64,000 nt of DNA from Phanerochaete sordida (lineage: Eukaryota; Basidiomycota; Agaricomycetes; Polyporales; Phanerochaetaceae). Below are positions 34,364 to 46,398 of the stretch, piece after piece. The stretch's first letter is position 1, and each line of letters starts with the position of its first letter. A program made the position numbers and the translations under genes. The stretch lies in contig BPQB01000021.1 of assembly GCA_019973155.2 (NCBI GenBank), positions 186,001-250,000 on the forward strand. Reading direction: 5' to 3'. The notes beneath the pieces were generated by a model. The model did no database searches, had not been told where the DNA came from, and saw only the letters and a list, made by a program, of their open reading frames with translations.

Positions 34364-37300
34364 ACGCGCCCCGCCGCCCCTATCTATTGCGCGCCGCGCG
34401 GAGGAGGGCTCGAAGTGCGACCTCGCGCGAGTGCGAGCGGCGGCCGCTGTCGGTCGGCCGCCCCGCACTTGGTGACCCTCTTTCTCGCCGCCGCTGTCAT
34501 TAATCGTTATTCTCTTGCTTTCGTCGTCGCTCCTTCACGCTGCCTAATCCCTTCTCGTCGGTCATCGCCACTCTCTGCTTCATCTCATCTTCGACTTGGG
34601 CGCCCTGCTCGACCTACATTTCTCTCGTCGAGCCTTCTGCATTCCCTCGCACGTCGCGCTTTCTTTCACCATGGACCACCGCATATCTTTTTATACCCCA
34701 CCCATCCAAATACCACCTTCCTCGCGTGCGTTGTTAATTACTGGGACTGGGGCTTCATTGCAAACAAGAAACAAGTATGTCTGTATCATAGTAGGCATGT
34801 ATAGGCTATAGGTTCTAGGCTAGACAGGAATGAATCAAATATTATAATCGTTCAAACATCTCAATCCCCTCGGTGTGCGAGTGACTTCGTGGACATCCTC
34901 GGCGTGCGTCGCGTGCGCTGGCTGCGCGCGACTCCCGCTTGCCGCTTACGTTGAGTGCGACTCTTTCTTCATACCAACTTCTGCTATCATCTTCACGCCA
35001 TGGACGTAGGCACATCCATGCAGTGTTGCGCGACTGCGACCTGCGACGCACTCAGTCGTTGTCTTGCCCGTGCGCGTCACTTTCGACTCGCGCAGGCGTC
35101 GCGCGCCCCGCCGCGCGTCCGGGCTTGCTCAACACACTCGACGTTTGCCGCATTGCATACCACTACTTGCTCGTCCTATCTCTGCACCTGAAGCTGAAGG
35201 CCTGATGAGCGACGTTCGCGAGCTGGCGATTCGTAGCGCGTCGCGCGTCTTTTACTCCTTCCCCTCACTGTGACCGATTGTAGCTGGCATCGCATTCGCG
35301 CTCTACTCGTAACGTATCTGTACGGCACTGCCGTCCACCGCAACGCTCGTCGGTGGACCGCGACACCGCGTCGCGTCGTTTCAGCTCGTCGTCTCGCTCG
35401 CGCGCGTCGCCTTCGGCAAACGACCATCCGCCAGCACCACCGCGCCTTCCTGTGCGAGCCGCACACGCGAATCCTGCCACCTCGTACACGGCTTCGTCGC
35501 ATTCTTGCGCCCGGGAGGCGGTGCGCGCCGCTGTATGTACATTGACTACCGCGCGGTGCGGGAGGCCCACGCTTCCGCATGAACTTTGCCTCTGCGCGTC
35601 CGGCTAGGGGCGATAGAGTGCGCACTCGCCATTTCCGTCGGCGACCCCAACTCGTGCCCGTGGCATGGCGACTATTACGCGGCCGTGGCCCGCGATAACG
35701 CAGGCGCAGAGCCGCACCAGGCGTCGACAAGGCGTCCCGCGAACACACGCTCCCTTTCCTACAACCCCCGTGCGTTCCCTCGCCGTTCCATGGAGCAGAT
35801 TCTGACTTGCAGGACCCTTGCCGGCTCCTGGGATCGCTCGCGCCGCGGGCAGCGCGTCCGGGGCGACCGCGGGGCTTCGCTGCACCGCCGGGGCGGTGCG
35901 CAGCGGACCCTTGTCCGCCCTCCCCGCCGCCTTCGCTGGCCGCGGGCCCGCTTCTGGCCCTCGACGGAAATGAGCACGCTTGCGCGGCGCTGCGTTCGCA
36001 GGCTGGGCTTTGTGCGGGTCGCGCGCCTGCACGTGTCTTCCACGAGAAGCTCTGATAGAGCTCCTCGTGGCACGCCAATCTGCGCGTGAGGCCCCAGGTC
36101 GCTGCGGCTCGGGCGCGCGGCGGCCCCCGAGCGGATGCCATAACGGCGGCCCTCGCTTGCGCTCACTCCGTGCGAGCGCACGGGTCGGGCTCCCGGCCGC
36201 GAGCCAGGGCCACAGGCGGGCGTGGCCTGCGCTCGTCGTCCGCGTCGCGACGCGTCACTCTGACCGCGGAACATCCTAGGATCGCGCGACGGGCCCAGCA
36301 CAAAGAACAGCGCGCCTCGTGCCCTTATGACGGCGCGAGACCGCAGTGCGCGGCCCAGATGGCACCGTTTCATGCTGATGATTCCGACTGATGCATCATT
36401 CGTGGCTCAGAGACCAGCGGACCCACATACGGGTCTCACAGCACGTCTGCAGCGGGCAGTACGTGCGCTCGCCGCGGCGGCGCGCTGTCATCGTCCAGCG
36501 CACCGCGCGCCGACCCAAACGCGTCCGGCCAGGCGACTCCGCCGCCAGCAGAGACGGCGCTAGCCCGCGCCTCGGATGCGCTCAGCTTCGAGCCATGATC
36601 TCGCCATACGTGTCTCAGCAACTCTCTCGGACCGACATCGATGGGACCATCCGGCATCACTCTGTGCGAGTGCTCCAGCGCAATATTTCCTGGACGAGCA
36701 GGGAAGCGCAGGACATGTGGCCCGTGTCTCATCACCAGGGTGCGTGGCTTGCCGCCGGGCCCATTCAGAGCCCACGAGAGCATGCTCTTCCAATCACAAT
36801 CTCTTCACAGACTTCACACAGTCCGAGTGGCGTGCCGCGTTATCACACTGACGCCGCGCACAGCCTGCTGCCTCGTTGGTGCGTGTGCAATGTAGCTACT
36901 GATGCGTCCCCGCCCGTACTCGTCCTTCATTGGCCTAGGAGCGTGTCTCTTTCAGCCGCAGATGGCATAGTGTGAAAGCCTGCTACGCTCCACGGGGCGA
37001 CCCTCTCGCGCGACGGCCCAGAGTACAAGGGTAAGTCATCTCGAGTTGCATTCTTGCACGACTAAAGCTGATCGCAGGCACTCAGGGAGCCTTGCTCTGT
37101 CTTCTCCATTGCGTCGAAGCACAAGCACCCACGGGTCGACATTCTGTGTCAGAACGAGCGGGGCGTCCAAACCGCTGCACCACCGTGCCCCTGCCAGCTC
37201 GACGTGAAATCATCCGGGCCCGGGATTCGAGCCCTCCTCGAGGCAGTTTCTCCGCCGGTTCCTAACATTCACACGCACACGCCCAAGGGTAGGCCAATCG

Positions 37301-38850
37301 CACGCCGTGCCCCGGAGCGCTGCTGTAGGTCCCTGTAGGTCCGTTATGGATATCCTGGCCGCCAGCGGCGGCGTCCATCACCGGCATTTCCACCAGTCGC
37401 GCATGCCAGCGTCCAGCTGTTCCCAGGACGGCCCGCGCGGAGCCCTGGCATTGTACTACGCAGCGCGCAGGGGCGGCCCTTGACGACAGCGTCTTGTCCG
37501 TGTCCGCGGGACTCTCGCGACGTGGCTCGGGACCCCGTCATGCGGCACGTACGCCGCGCTGATTCGCCCGCGGGACGGCAATAGGGCGCGCCACGCTGCA
37601 GGCTGCAGGCAGCGTCCCGCGGTCTGGCCGTGGGGCTCCGCACGCAATCACGCCGGCCTTTGTCCGTTAACGGCGAGCCCTTGCTGGACCACGGTGAGCC
37701 TAACCTAACTCTCGCTGCGAGAACGCGGGTTGACCGGGAGCTTGCAATTTACTCGCAGGCCAGCGCCGTGCGAGACGGGTCTTGCGTGTTACTGGCTCTC
37801 GTAATGCGCGTGTGAACACGCCCCGAGGATCTGTCAGGAGGAAAGAAACGTGGTGATAGACTAGGATGGCCTGCGTACGTTAAAGCAATTTCAGTGATCA
37901 TGCATGCTCTAACTTGGCGGCATCGTGAGCGATCCAGTACGTATTGATACTGGCTCGGGCTATCTTCACGTAGCGTGTAAGCTACGCGAATTTCAACCCC
38001 TTGCTGTGGTATCATTGACATAGTTGTGACCAGATAAGCAGCCTTGAGGTGATGCGGCTACTGCAAGGTGTATCTTATCGCAGGTATCCGATGTAAACTC
38101 CTGCGAGTATATTTGGACTGGCGGATGTCATTTGGAGTATTTGCTAATACCATCATTAGGATTGAGTACCTGTACTGTATAATAATGTCACAGGTGCTGT
38201 TACACCTTCGAGCAGGTCGAAGTTGGCCCAGTATGCCATGGCACTGGATCACTTATGGTCGTCGGTCTGATTCGATGCACTTTGAGGCGTGACGGTAATA
38301 TACAAGATATAATATCGTGAGTGACCCTTGTAGGCCCTGATAGTGGATCGTACCAATGCAAATAGGAACGTCGATAGCTGCCTAAACAAAATTGGTAGGT
38401 AAAATACCCTATGCCTCGCACCATAGTGTAATTCGAGGCACACGACCCAGAAGCTTCATGAGCGGCGCTCTGATTTACATAGGCTGCGCGTGATTTCTAT
38501 TATCGCCCGGCCCTCGCTGTTCAAATAATTCGTTAGCCTCCCTGTTACGCGTGCACTCAGCAGGCACATTACTTGCAAGTGTCACCATCTTCACGCTAGC
38601 ATGAGGTAGCGAAAGAAATGTGCAAGCGGGGAGTAGAATTGCGCGAGATGAGCTGAGCTTGGGCGCCTGCTGCGCCAGTGCGACCGCCGCCCAGGCCCAG
38701 CGACGCGTTTGCTCCCTACCAGCGCATGGCGTGCTTTCGGACTCTCGTTTTCGTGACCCGTCCGACCGCGACGGCCCCCTCTGGGCATCGTATATCAGCC
38801 ACGATGCCGCGAGCCCCGCACGCTGAACCCTTTCGCCCAACCTCCACACC
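34364..38850. other. Gene-poor region, about 4.5 kb
   Basis: The first few hundred bases are AT/pyrimidine-rich and fit a 3' UTR. From about 34.9 to 37.7 kb the sequence is CpG-rich with many short overlapping frames on both strands and no recognisable protein. From 37.8 to 38.5 kb it turns AT-rich. No tRNA, terminal repeat or transposase was recognised. The last part includes the promoter of the TauD-type gene. Confidence 0.5.
38790..38796 (+). promoter_or_regulatory. Possible TATA element of the TauD-type gene
   Basis: gtatatc lies about 55-60 bases before the ATG at 38851 in otherwise G+C-rich sequence. The spacing fits a fungal TATA box with a short leader. Confidence 0.35.
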
Positions 38851-40336
38851 ATGGTCCCCGCGCCCCTACCCCCGCTGTACGGCAGCCTCGAACGCTTCGA
38901 CCCCGTCGACGAGACGGCGCACGTCGGGACGAGCTTTCCGTCGGATGCAGTGCAGCTGAGCGCGTGGCTCGCGGCCGACAACGCGGACGAGCTCGTGCGC
39001 GACCTCGCGCGCCTCGTCTCGCACCGCGGTGTCGTGTTCTTCAAGAACCAGGACCTCACCCTTGAGCAGCAAAAGACTCTCGGGTTGAAGCTTGGGCAGC
39101 TTACTGGCCGTCCCGCGGAGTCGAGTCTGCACAAGCATCCCGTCTCGGAGAGTACACCTGAGCTCGGTGCGGATACGTCGGTCATTTCGTCCATGGGGTA
39201 CGTGAGCTTGTACGCGTTTGATGCTTGGGTAGCTAACGTTGCCGCGTTAGAGGTATTTCTCGTGCCGGGTTCGTACCAAACGTGAGGGCGAGCAATGGCT
39301 GGCACGCCGACATTACCTTCGAACCCGTACCGTCAGACTACGCGGTAAGTCGCCTTGGTCTGTACCTCATCTTTCCTTCCTCAATGGGAATCCCAGATCT
39401 TGAAAATGCATACGCTTCCGCAAGGTGTGTTGTGGAGCACCTTGTTGCCTGTACACAGTCCTCACCGCATTATGCGTCGCAGTCGGCGGTGATACACTCG
39501 TAAGTGCGACTTATTTGCTGCCTAATACTCGGTTCTGACATGGCGTATAGTGGGCAAGGCGAGTATATGCGTGCAACACCACTTATCGCAAGTCCGCTGA
39601 CCTTCCCATATAGTGGATATGAGGCTTATGATCGGCTCTCGCCTGCATTGAAGCGTTTTTTGGAAACGCTGACCGCGGAGCACGATGGCAACTTCTTCCA
39701 CAAGGTAAGCAGCTCTCAAATACCTCACCAAATGGTGCCTTACGAGTACTGGCTTTAGACTGCGAAGCAGCTCAACGTACCCATTCAGCAAGACCGTGGT
39801 AACCCAGCTAATAGCGGCACAGACCTTCGCGCTATCCAGTGCGTGCCCTCTGGATTTACCTCCAAATTCGCTGTTCTCATTAATATCCCCTGGTACAGCC
39901 CGGTCATTCGCACTCATCCAGTCACGGGCTACAAGACGCTTTTCGTCAACAAGGGGTACGTGCGCCACTCATCGCCGGTACTATCTTGTTGCTTACATAC
40001 GATACAGATTCACCACGCGTATCCTCGAGCTGCACCCCGAAGAGTCAGCAACGCTGCTCGACTACCTCTTCCGCCATATCTCGGAGAACCACGACCTGCA
40101 GGTGCGCTACAAGTGGAGCGTGAACGATGTCGCAATATGGGATAACCGCGCAACGTTCCACACTGCCACGTACGTCCCTGTGTTGCGTGCAGAGCCACGA
40201 GCATTTGTCTGACGCGCAATGCAGGAATGACTACGCCAACCATCGCCAGGGAAACCGCGTGGTGGGCATCGGCGAGAAGCCGTACTTCGACCCTGCCTCG
40301 CGCTCCCGCAGACAGGAGCTCAAATTGGCGTTCTAA
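38851..40336 (+). CDS. TauD/TfdA-family Fe(II)/2-oxoglutarate dioxygenase
   Basis: Ten exons with introns at 39198-39250, 39345-39396, 39425-39482, 39500-39550, 39559-39613, 39705-39758, 39839-39898, 39956-40007 and 40170-40224 give 331 residues, and the exon sum is divisible by three. GWHADITFEPVPSDYA carries the His-x-Asp iron ligands. LPQVGGDTLWASGYEAYDRL is the family's signature and is only restored when three tiny exons (28, 17 and 8 bases) are included. AIHPVIRTHPVTGYKTLFVN carries the substrate-binding Arg region. VAIWDNRATFHTATND supplies the distal His and 2-oxoglutarate Arg area. The enzyme should hydroxylate a sulfonate such as taurine, or a similar small acid, releasing sulfite or another product. 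Fungal relatives are often sulfur-starvation enzymes. Start CACCATG context is good. Confidence 0.92.
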
Positions 40337-41151
40337 ACGAAACGCATGACGTTGTATGCTTATAGCTGTATTTGGTAACAAGGAAGGGCCGGAATATACT
40401 GGAATTATCAACAAAGAATTGCTTCGTTCGGGAACAACGAGGTGTGAGCGACATCAGCATAACAATTGGCGGTACGGCGATCCTGGGAAAACCTCCAGGA
40501 TGAAGTAGCCAATCAACAGCGTGCACTAGCCCTCATCAATCCCCGAGCCACCTCGCCTTGTTCCTCGTTTTATTGCTCAGTTCACGAAGGCATCAGAAAA
40601 CAGCAGGTACTGCCCGGAACCAGGTACGCTCCCGCTCCGCAGGTTCACGGCAACCTGTACATGAGCCGTCGCGGCCTCGGGGATCGGGGCTCCACGCACG
40701 CAGCGGACGTCAGACGGGCAGGTGCAGACCCGGAGGTTGGCCACATCAGCGCTCGCCACCCGTTCGCCTCGGGAACTGCCTTCGGCGGTCTTGTTCGCCA
40801 CCGGGAGGCGTCGCTCCTATGTGCGGAGACCCTGGCGTGGGAGTGTCGTACGAGCCTCGCTCGGTACCAGTTCTGCCTTGCTCCCCAGTACTGGGCCCTC
40901 CGAGACTTCGCACGGCTACGTCGGACCTTGTGGCGTAGGCGGACGCACTAGAGCGGCAGGCTCCGTTGCCATCTATCCTGATCCTGGTCCATCCGAGTCG
41001 CAACTTGTGGTACGGAGAAGGGTCGCCACTAGCGGCTATATAGATACAACTATAATTTACACCAGAAGTACAGCTCTACTATGCCCAGAGTTGGAAGAAC
41101 ATAACGAAGAAGTTGCGCATTTTGCGGGAAGTGCGCTGGTAGAGCACCGAG
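40337..41151. other. Convergent intergenic region
   Basis: About 815 bases between converging genes. An open frame at 40466-40951 has no recognisable motif and overlaps similar frames on the other strand, so it is not called. Confidence 0.5.
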
Positions 41152-42830
41152 CTAGAGCCCGTTGCTGACGCAGCTGAAGACCTTCTGACCGTTGAAGTCG
41201 ATGATGATGCTCTTGACGGACGTGTAGGTGCCCGCGATCAGAACGTAGAAGCCGAAGAGGATGATGGCGTAATTGAGCAGCGTCTCCGCGCTGCGCCACA
41301 CACCTGCCCACTTCTTCGCACCCGGGTAGAGCGTTAGGTACGCCATGCCCCAGAAGATGAATCTGCATAGGCCAAGTCAACATCTGATATGTGAGGACGT
41401 GGACGATGAGCTAACGCACCCGAACCAGCCGTCGAAGAGCGAGCTCATGAGACTCAGCATGTCACTGAAGAAGGGGATGACCTCCGCGATGACGAACGCG
41501 CCGACCCAGGTCAGGCCGACGATGAGCGCCCAGCTGCCCCAGCCGACGACCGTGTTCTCGTGCTTATGGCGTGAGTTGCGGAAGAGTCGGAAGAAGACAA
41601 AGCGTGAAGTCACGGACTGCGAAGTATGTCAGCTAAACGTTGCGAGCTGTCAACACTGAGGAACGTACAGAGTACAGGGATCCAAGGAAGACGATTGTCG
41701 GTATCGCGAACGAGAAGGCGATCTTCTTGTACACGGGCTGGAGGCTGCCGAAGGCAGGCGCAGTCATGTACTGGTTCCCGACAAAGTGGTACATGAGCGC
41801 GCCGCAGAGCGTGAAGACGACGACCTCGGCGATGGTGACGGCCCAGAGCGCCTTCGGGAAGTCGCGCGGGTTCTTCATCTCGGCGATGAACGACGGGAGC
41901 GTGATCTGGCCGACGAAGGTGTACGTGATGTTGAGGAACGCGGACATGCCCGCGACGTACGTCGTGCCCGCCACGGGCAGGCGCGTCACGAGCGGCTCCT
42001 GCCCCGCGATGTACCCGAACGGGTGGTCCTGGATGCCCGCGAAGATGATCGCGAGCAGCACGGCGATGCCCATCGTCACCGCGCTGAACACGCCGAGGCC
42101 GCTGAGCTGGCTGAGCGGTCGTGGCAGGCTGATGAAGAAGCAGATCGCCGCGGTCACGACGCTCCAGACGACAGTACACGCGGCGTGTCCGTTCGTGAGG
42201 GTATTGAGGAGCTTCGCGCCGACAAGGCAGTGGAGAGCTGCGCGACGCATGTTCAGTTACAGTCCGGTGGAGAAAGCACGTCCTTCGTACCTTGGATGAA
42301 CGTGTTGTTCAAGATGAAGAATAGCGCAGTGACATTGTACGCTATTTGCGAGCCACCAAAGAGGTTCCTGCCGATGTCGCACACATCGCGGACCTCTGGG
42401 TGCTTGAGACAGTAGCGCCAAAGGATGAGGGAAGTATATTGCACACTCGCGGCGACTGCAATTGTCACGATGATTCCTGGCGCCATGCCAAGGACCGAGA
42501 ATGACCTGAGGAGTATAAGCTTCGGATAACCATCCACATCGCAGTTTACGTACCATGGGAAGGACAAGATAGCAAGGCAGATATACTCTGAAAAGAGTAA
42601 TGCTGCTGTCTGTGCGGAACGTTCAGTCTGTGTCCAGAGAGCCTAATGCACACAACACGGACCTTCTGCCATGAGCACGTCCTGTACTTCACGCCATGCC
42701 CTGTCTCTTCTGCGATCTGCACGTCGATAGCCCTCTCGGCATCCGAGCTGGCGTCGCTCGACCCTTCGAACGAGCTGGTCTCGGGATAGTGGGCCTCGGC
42801 TGCCTTCTTCTCGTCCGATATGCTGCCCAT
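41152..42830 (-). CDS. Amino-acid transporter, AAAP (Aa_trans) family
   Basis: Several exons encode an acidic N-terminal tail (GSISDEKKAAEAHYPETSS), then about ten or eleven membrane segments. Landmarks are LAILSFPWSFSVLGMAPG in the first segments, ILNNTFIQALHCLVGAKLLN, SGLGVFSAVTMGIAVLLAII, TYTFVGQITLPSFIAEMKNP with the family-typical Pro-rich turn, and GSWALIVGLTWVGAFVIAEV near the end. The short C-terminus is NGQKVFSCVSNGL. It probably moves neutral amino acids across the vacuolar or plasma membrane; the exact substrate cannot be told. I chose the ATG at 42830. An in-frame ATG at 42971 would add 47 Pro-rich residues. Confidence 0.87.
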
Positions 42831-43669
42831 CGTGGTCGCAGGAGGGTATCGATGTTCGGGAGGGGGAGGGTAAACAGCGTCCACGGGACCATGCCTTGCA
42901 GATTTTAAAGGTCCAGGATTTGACAGCACTCCACACGGCCGCTGCAAAAGGCTGATAGGACGCGGAGGCATGTCGACATATGCTCAAATACCATCAGTGT
43001 GATTGTGCGGTATGACGCCTCGCGCGTCGGGCCTGCGACTTCGGTGCGCGCACTGGGCCCCTGCGCCGATCAGCCTGTGGTGCCGCCATGGGAAACCTCT
43101 TCGCGCGAAGTCTTCCCCGGACGCCCTGTGCAGCCTGTAAGCTACGAAACATACGCCGCGGAATTTCAGCGCAGCGGGACCCCTAGACGTCGCGTTGAAA
43201 ATAAACGCACCTTGGACGTCGCCCCGCCGAGGCGGCTTGCGTGATCGACCCTGAAAATGAGCACTGTGTGATGATTATTGCGACTCCACTGCCGCGCGCC
43301 TCTCGCCCGCTGCGATCAGGGCCGCCGTCCGCCGCGCACGCGCGTCGTCAGCAGCGTGCTCATTTTCAGACGCATCGGCGCCCGCCTCGCCGCCGTCACA
43401 CCTGTTCGAGCGTCGGTGAAACGATAGCGCGCCGCGGCCTAGCCTTGGCGCCTGGCCGGCGGCAGCGGGGAGCAGCGTGCGTCCGCCGCGACGGTGTGCT
43501 CTGCAAGCCTTGGCAGTCTGCGACCGCAAAGACCCACCTTGCAACAGGGTTCACCAGGCACCTATTCATCTTGGAGCCGCAGGTCTGTTTCCTGGCGTGC
43601 AGGTTCAATTGATAGCATCGGCCCTCGGTGTCCATCGCTAGGAATGTCACCGACGAGCACATGTTCTCC
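42831..43669. other. Intergenic region with a 14-bp inverted repeat
   Basis: About 840 bases between two minus-strand genes, holding the upstream region of the transporter. It is CpG-rich and includes a perfect 14-bp inverted repeat pair at 43251 and 43356. No supported gene was seen. Confidence 0.5.
43251..43369. repeat. Perfect 14-bp inverted repeat with 91-bp spacer
   Basis: ctgaaaatgagcac at 43251-43264 is matched by its exact reverse complement gtgctcattttcag at 43356-43369. The spacer is G+C-rich. The flanks are not duplicated, so a target-site duplication is not visible. It could be a stem-forming element, a paired regulatory site or a small degraded MITE-like element. Confidence 0.6.
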
Positions 43670-44498
43670 TCATTGTTGCACTGGCTCAAACTGCTTGTAG
43701 AAAACCCATGCGTCCACATACTCCTCGCCAATACCGTCCGCCTTCTTCAGTCGTCCTGCTCGCGGGATGCGTCCGGCCTTGGTGAACCCCAACGCCTCCC
43801 AGAGTCTGCGCATATACCCAGTCAGTACGATCCTAACACAGGGCACGGATGTGGATGTATCTCACTTCACACTAGCGATGTTATTGACGTATACAAGGTT
43901 GAATACACTAGCTTCGTAGCCCAAGCGCGGCGCATAGTGCAGGAACGATCTTGCGAGGACAGAGCCAAAGCCCTTGTTGCGCTGGACAGGAGGGATGAGG
44001 AAGCCACCGTTGCAAATCTGCAGAAAGCCCATGGTAAGTACGAGTGCAACACTCCAGAAACCAGCCACGCACATGCGACGACCTCCCCGGGTAGTTCGGC
44101 TTCACATAGTACACACCCGCGACACACTCCTCCCAGCTCCTACCCGCCCTCGCCTGCTCGACATCCGTCCGGACCTCCTCTCCGTCCTCCGCAGGCGCAC
44201 CGCCCGTCCCGACGAGCCCCATGATGACGTCCGCGCCGAAGTAGTAGCCCTCGAACTGCTCGCGCGTGTACGTCTCGCCGGGGAGCACCTCCTGCGGGTA
44301 CGTCGCGCCGCGCTCGAGCTCGTCCGCGAAGCACGCGTGCAGGTACGCGAGCAGGCCCGGCAGCGCGGCCGCGCGCGCGAGCGTGAGGTGGTGCAGCGTA
44401 AGGTGCGTCGGCGCGCCCGCGCGCGGCGTGCAGCGCCACGCCGTCGCCGCGAGCTGCGTCGCGGGCTGGGCGCGTGTGACGGTGCCGTAGGCGGACAT
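43670..44498 (-). CDS. GNAT-family N-acetyltransferase
   Basis: Three exons fit. Exon 1 covers residues up to GVYYVKPNYPGRSSH. Exon 2 starts at CNGGFLIPPVQRNKGFG, and exon 3 at LWEALGFTKAGRIPRAG. The RNKGFG stretch is the acetyl-CoA pyrophosphate-binding loop, followed by a helix (SVLARSFLHYAPRLGYEAS). FNLVYVNNIASVKLWEALGF is the typical beta-strand and C-terminal helix of the fold. The protein ends DAWVFYKQFEPVQQ. The N-terminal part (YLHACFADELERGATYPQEV) fits the substrate-side helices. The substrate is unknown. Stop codon is at 43670-43672. Confidence 0.82.
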
Positions 44499-45309
44499 GT
44501 AGGAACTGGAGGCGTGCGATGTGGGTGTGTGCGGGTGAGGGGCAAGGGTCCTCGTTCCTTGCGCTCTCGCGTTCCGGTGCTTTATCGTGCTTGTCGAGTC
44601 ATCTCGATGGCCATCATGAGTCTGGGCATGTCGGAAAGGCGGGAGACAGCGGGAGACAGAGGCCGTGGTCGCCGAGAGGAGTAGGTGGGCACTTTATAAA
44701 TGCCAAACCATGGTGACATCGAATACGTAGTTCGCACAATAACTTTCGAGCAGTCGCGGAAAGGGACCAAGTTGAGATGGCGCTTATTAGTCTAGGATTT
44801 ATGGCATGTTTTATCTCGAACTCAGTAAGTACTGGGACTCCTCCACCGATGTCGAGCGCAAGCGAGTATGCGTGGATATATGCATCTAAGCAAACACCTC
44901 TATCGACGGCAGACACCAGCACTAAAAGATGGATAGACTATATACAACACGCCAACGTCCAGACCAGGCCTCTGCTTGCAGCCGCGCGCACGCCCTTGCA
45001 CAAAGACGCGACAACCGCACAGCTGCAAACAGGTACGCAAGAGGTTAACGGATAGAGGGAGAGTGAGAGGGAGGGTACAGGGATGTAAGGAGTCACAAAC
45101 AACAAGCACAGAGCAAAGGAGGAGAGCGACGGTGGGAGGGTATACAGGGTTCGGGTGGTGTACATAACGTGAGAGAACGTGAAGAGTCCGTGCCAGAGTG
45201 TTCGTGGGGGTGAGGGTCGTGAATGCGCACCACCGAGGGTAAAAGGGGAGTGTCCACGACCGCGGGTATTTTGACCTGCCCGCCTGTGCTCTCGCAGCCA
45301 AGACGTGGC
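44499..45309. other. Intergenic region with possible TATA for the acetyltransferase
   Basis: About 810 bases. A tttataaa motif near 44694 lies about 195 bases upstream of the minus-strand acetyltransferase start and could be its TATA box. The rest is probably the 3' flank of the cupredoxin gene. No gene is supported here. Confidence 0.4.
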
Positions 45310-46398
45310 TCAGAGGAACAGCGCGGCGACCGCCATCGGGAGCGCGAGCGCAGCGCCCGTGAGGGCATTGCGCGTCGCGCCGCTCGTGCCGCTCTGGCTT
45401 GTGCTGGGCGCGGACGTCGAGCTCGAGCCGGTGCTGCTCGCGCCGAAGCCGGTCGAGAGCGGGATGGACGCGGACGAGGACGCGCCGGTGCCGTTCAGGC
45501 GGATCGCGTTGCGCTGGCAGGGACGTCAGTACGCGGGTGCAGAACGCGGAGGCGATAAGACACGCACGGTGAAACCGTCAAGCGTCTCCGTCGAGCTGTC
45601 GTTGATGTTGATGCCGCCGACACCGCCCTCGGCGCACGTCGAGTTCTCGTAGAACCAGATCGTCGTCGTGTTGTCGGTGATGGGCAGCTCGAACGTCGTC
45701 GGGGACGAGCCGTTGTTCGCGGGGCGCGGGCCCGTGTCGAAGCCGTTGAGCGTGACGTTGTGGTCGTGCAGCGGCACACAGGGCGCGTCGAACTCGGACT
45801 GGATGAGCTCGTACGTGCCGTTGGTGACTGCAATGAAGGCGCATCAGCACGGTCATACGACACACTGATACTGGGCCAAGGGTCCTGATAACGGCTCTCC
45901 CAAGCTGTCCCAGCGGTGATGGACCTGATGCCAGAAATACCACTGGAATGCTTCTATCGGCGGCACTGTGGACCGTGCTTTGCGTCGCATTGTACCGTGA
46001 CCGGGGAAGCTCGCATCTTTCCCGATGTTGCAGGCGCGTACCCACGCTCGAAAAACGTGCTGTGGTCGCAGCAACGGCGCATACAGCCGTCTCGAGGCGA
46101 CGTGTAATTCGCGCCGACATGTGCAAGAGAGGCGAGGAGGTAGCGTAAAAGGATGCTTACAGTTGAAGACGACGGTGTCACCGGCGAATGCGCGAATCTC
46201 CTGGGGCATGAAGATCATGCTCGCGTTCGCGGTCTTGTTGGCCCCAATCAAGACCTGGATGCGCGCGGCGGACGCGACTGAGGCAGCGAACTGCACGAGG
46301 GGGAACGCGTTGGCAACGCGCGAGATGTGTGAGAAAGCAGACTGCGGCTGACACGGATGGGTACTCACGGCAGCAACGAGGAAGGAGGCGGCACGCAT
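45310..46398 (-). CDS. Secreted cupredoxin-like protein with GPI-type tail, copper ligands apparently lost
   Basis: After removing a first intron ending at ccccctcgtgcag, the N-terminus reads MRAASFLVAAFAASVASA, a clean signal peptide. The mature part has RIQVLIGANKTANASMIFMP, then VVFNFTNGTYELIQSEFDAP. The family motif PCVPLHDHN and GFDTGPRPANNG follow, and IWFYENSTCAEGGVGGIN is the last core strand. The last exon has a Ser/Thr-rich linker (GFGASSTGSSSTSAPSTSQS) and a hydrophobic end (AALALPMAVAALFL), typical of GPI attachment. Two Cys that could form the conserved disulfide are present. The His normally found before TQS and the Cys/His pair in the last motif are replaced (FTNGTYELIQ, FYENSTC), so copper binding is doubtful. 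The protein is probably cell-surface. Confidence 0.83.

Noticed and set aside
37205..37260. tRNA-like B box (gggattcgagccc) on the minus strand
   Set aside because: The T-stem does not pair properly, and no acceptor stem, D arm or anticodon arm could be built around it.
40466..40951. 161-codon open frame between the dioxygenase and the transporter
   Set aside because: It has no recognisable domain, overlaps opposite-strand frames and lies between converging genes where UTRs are expected.
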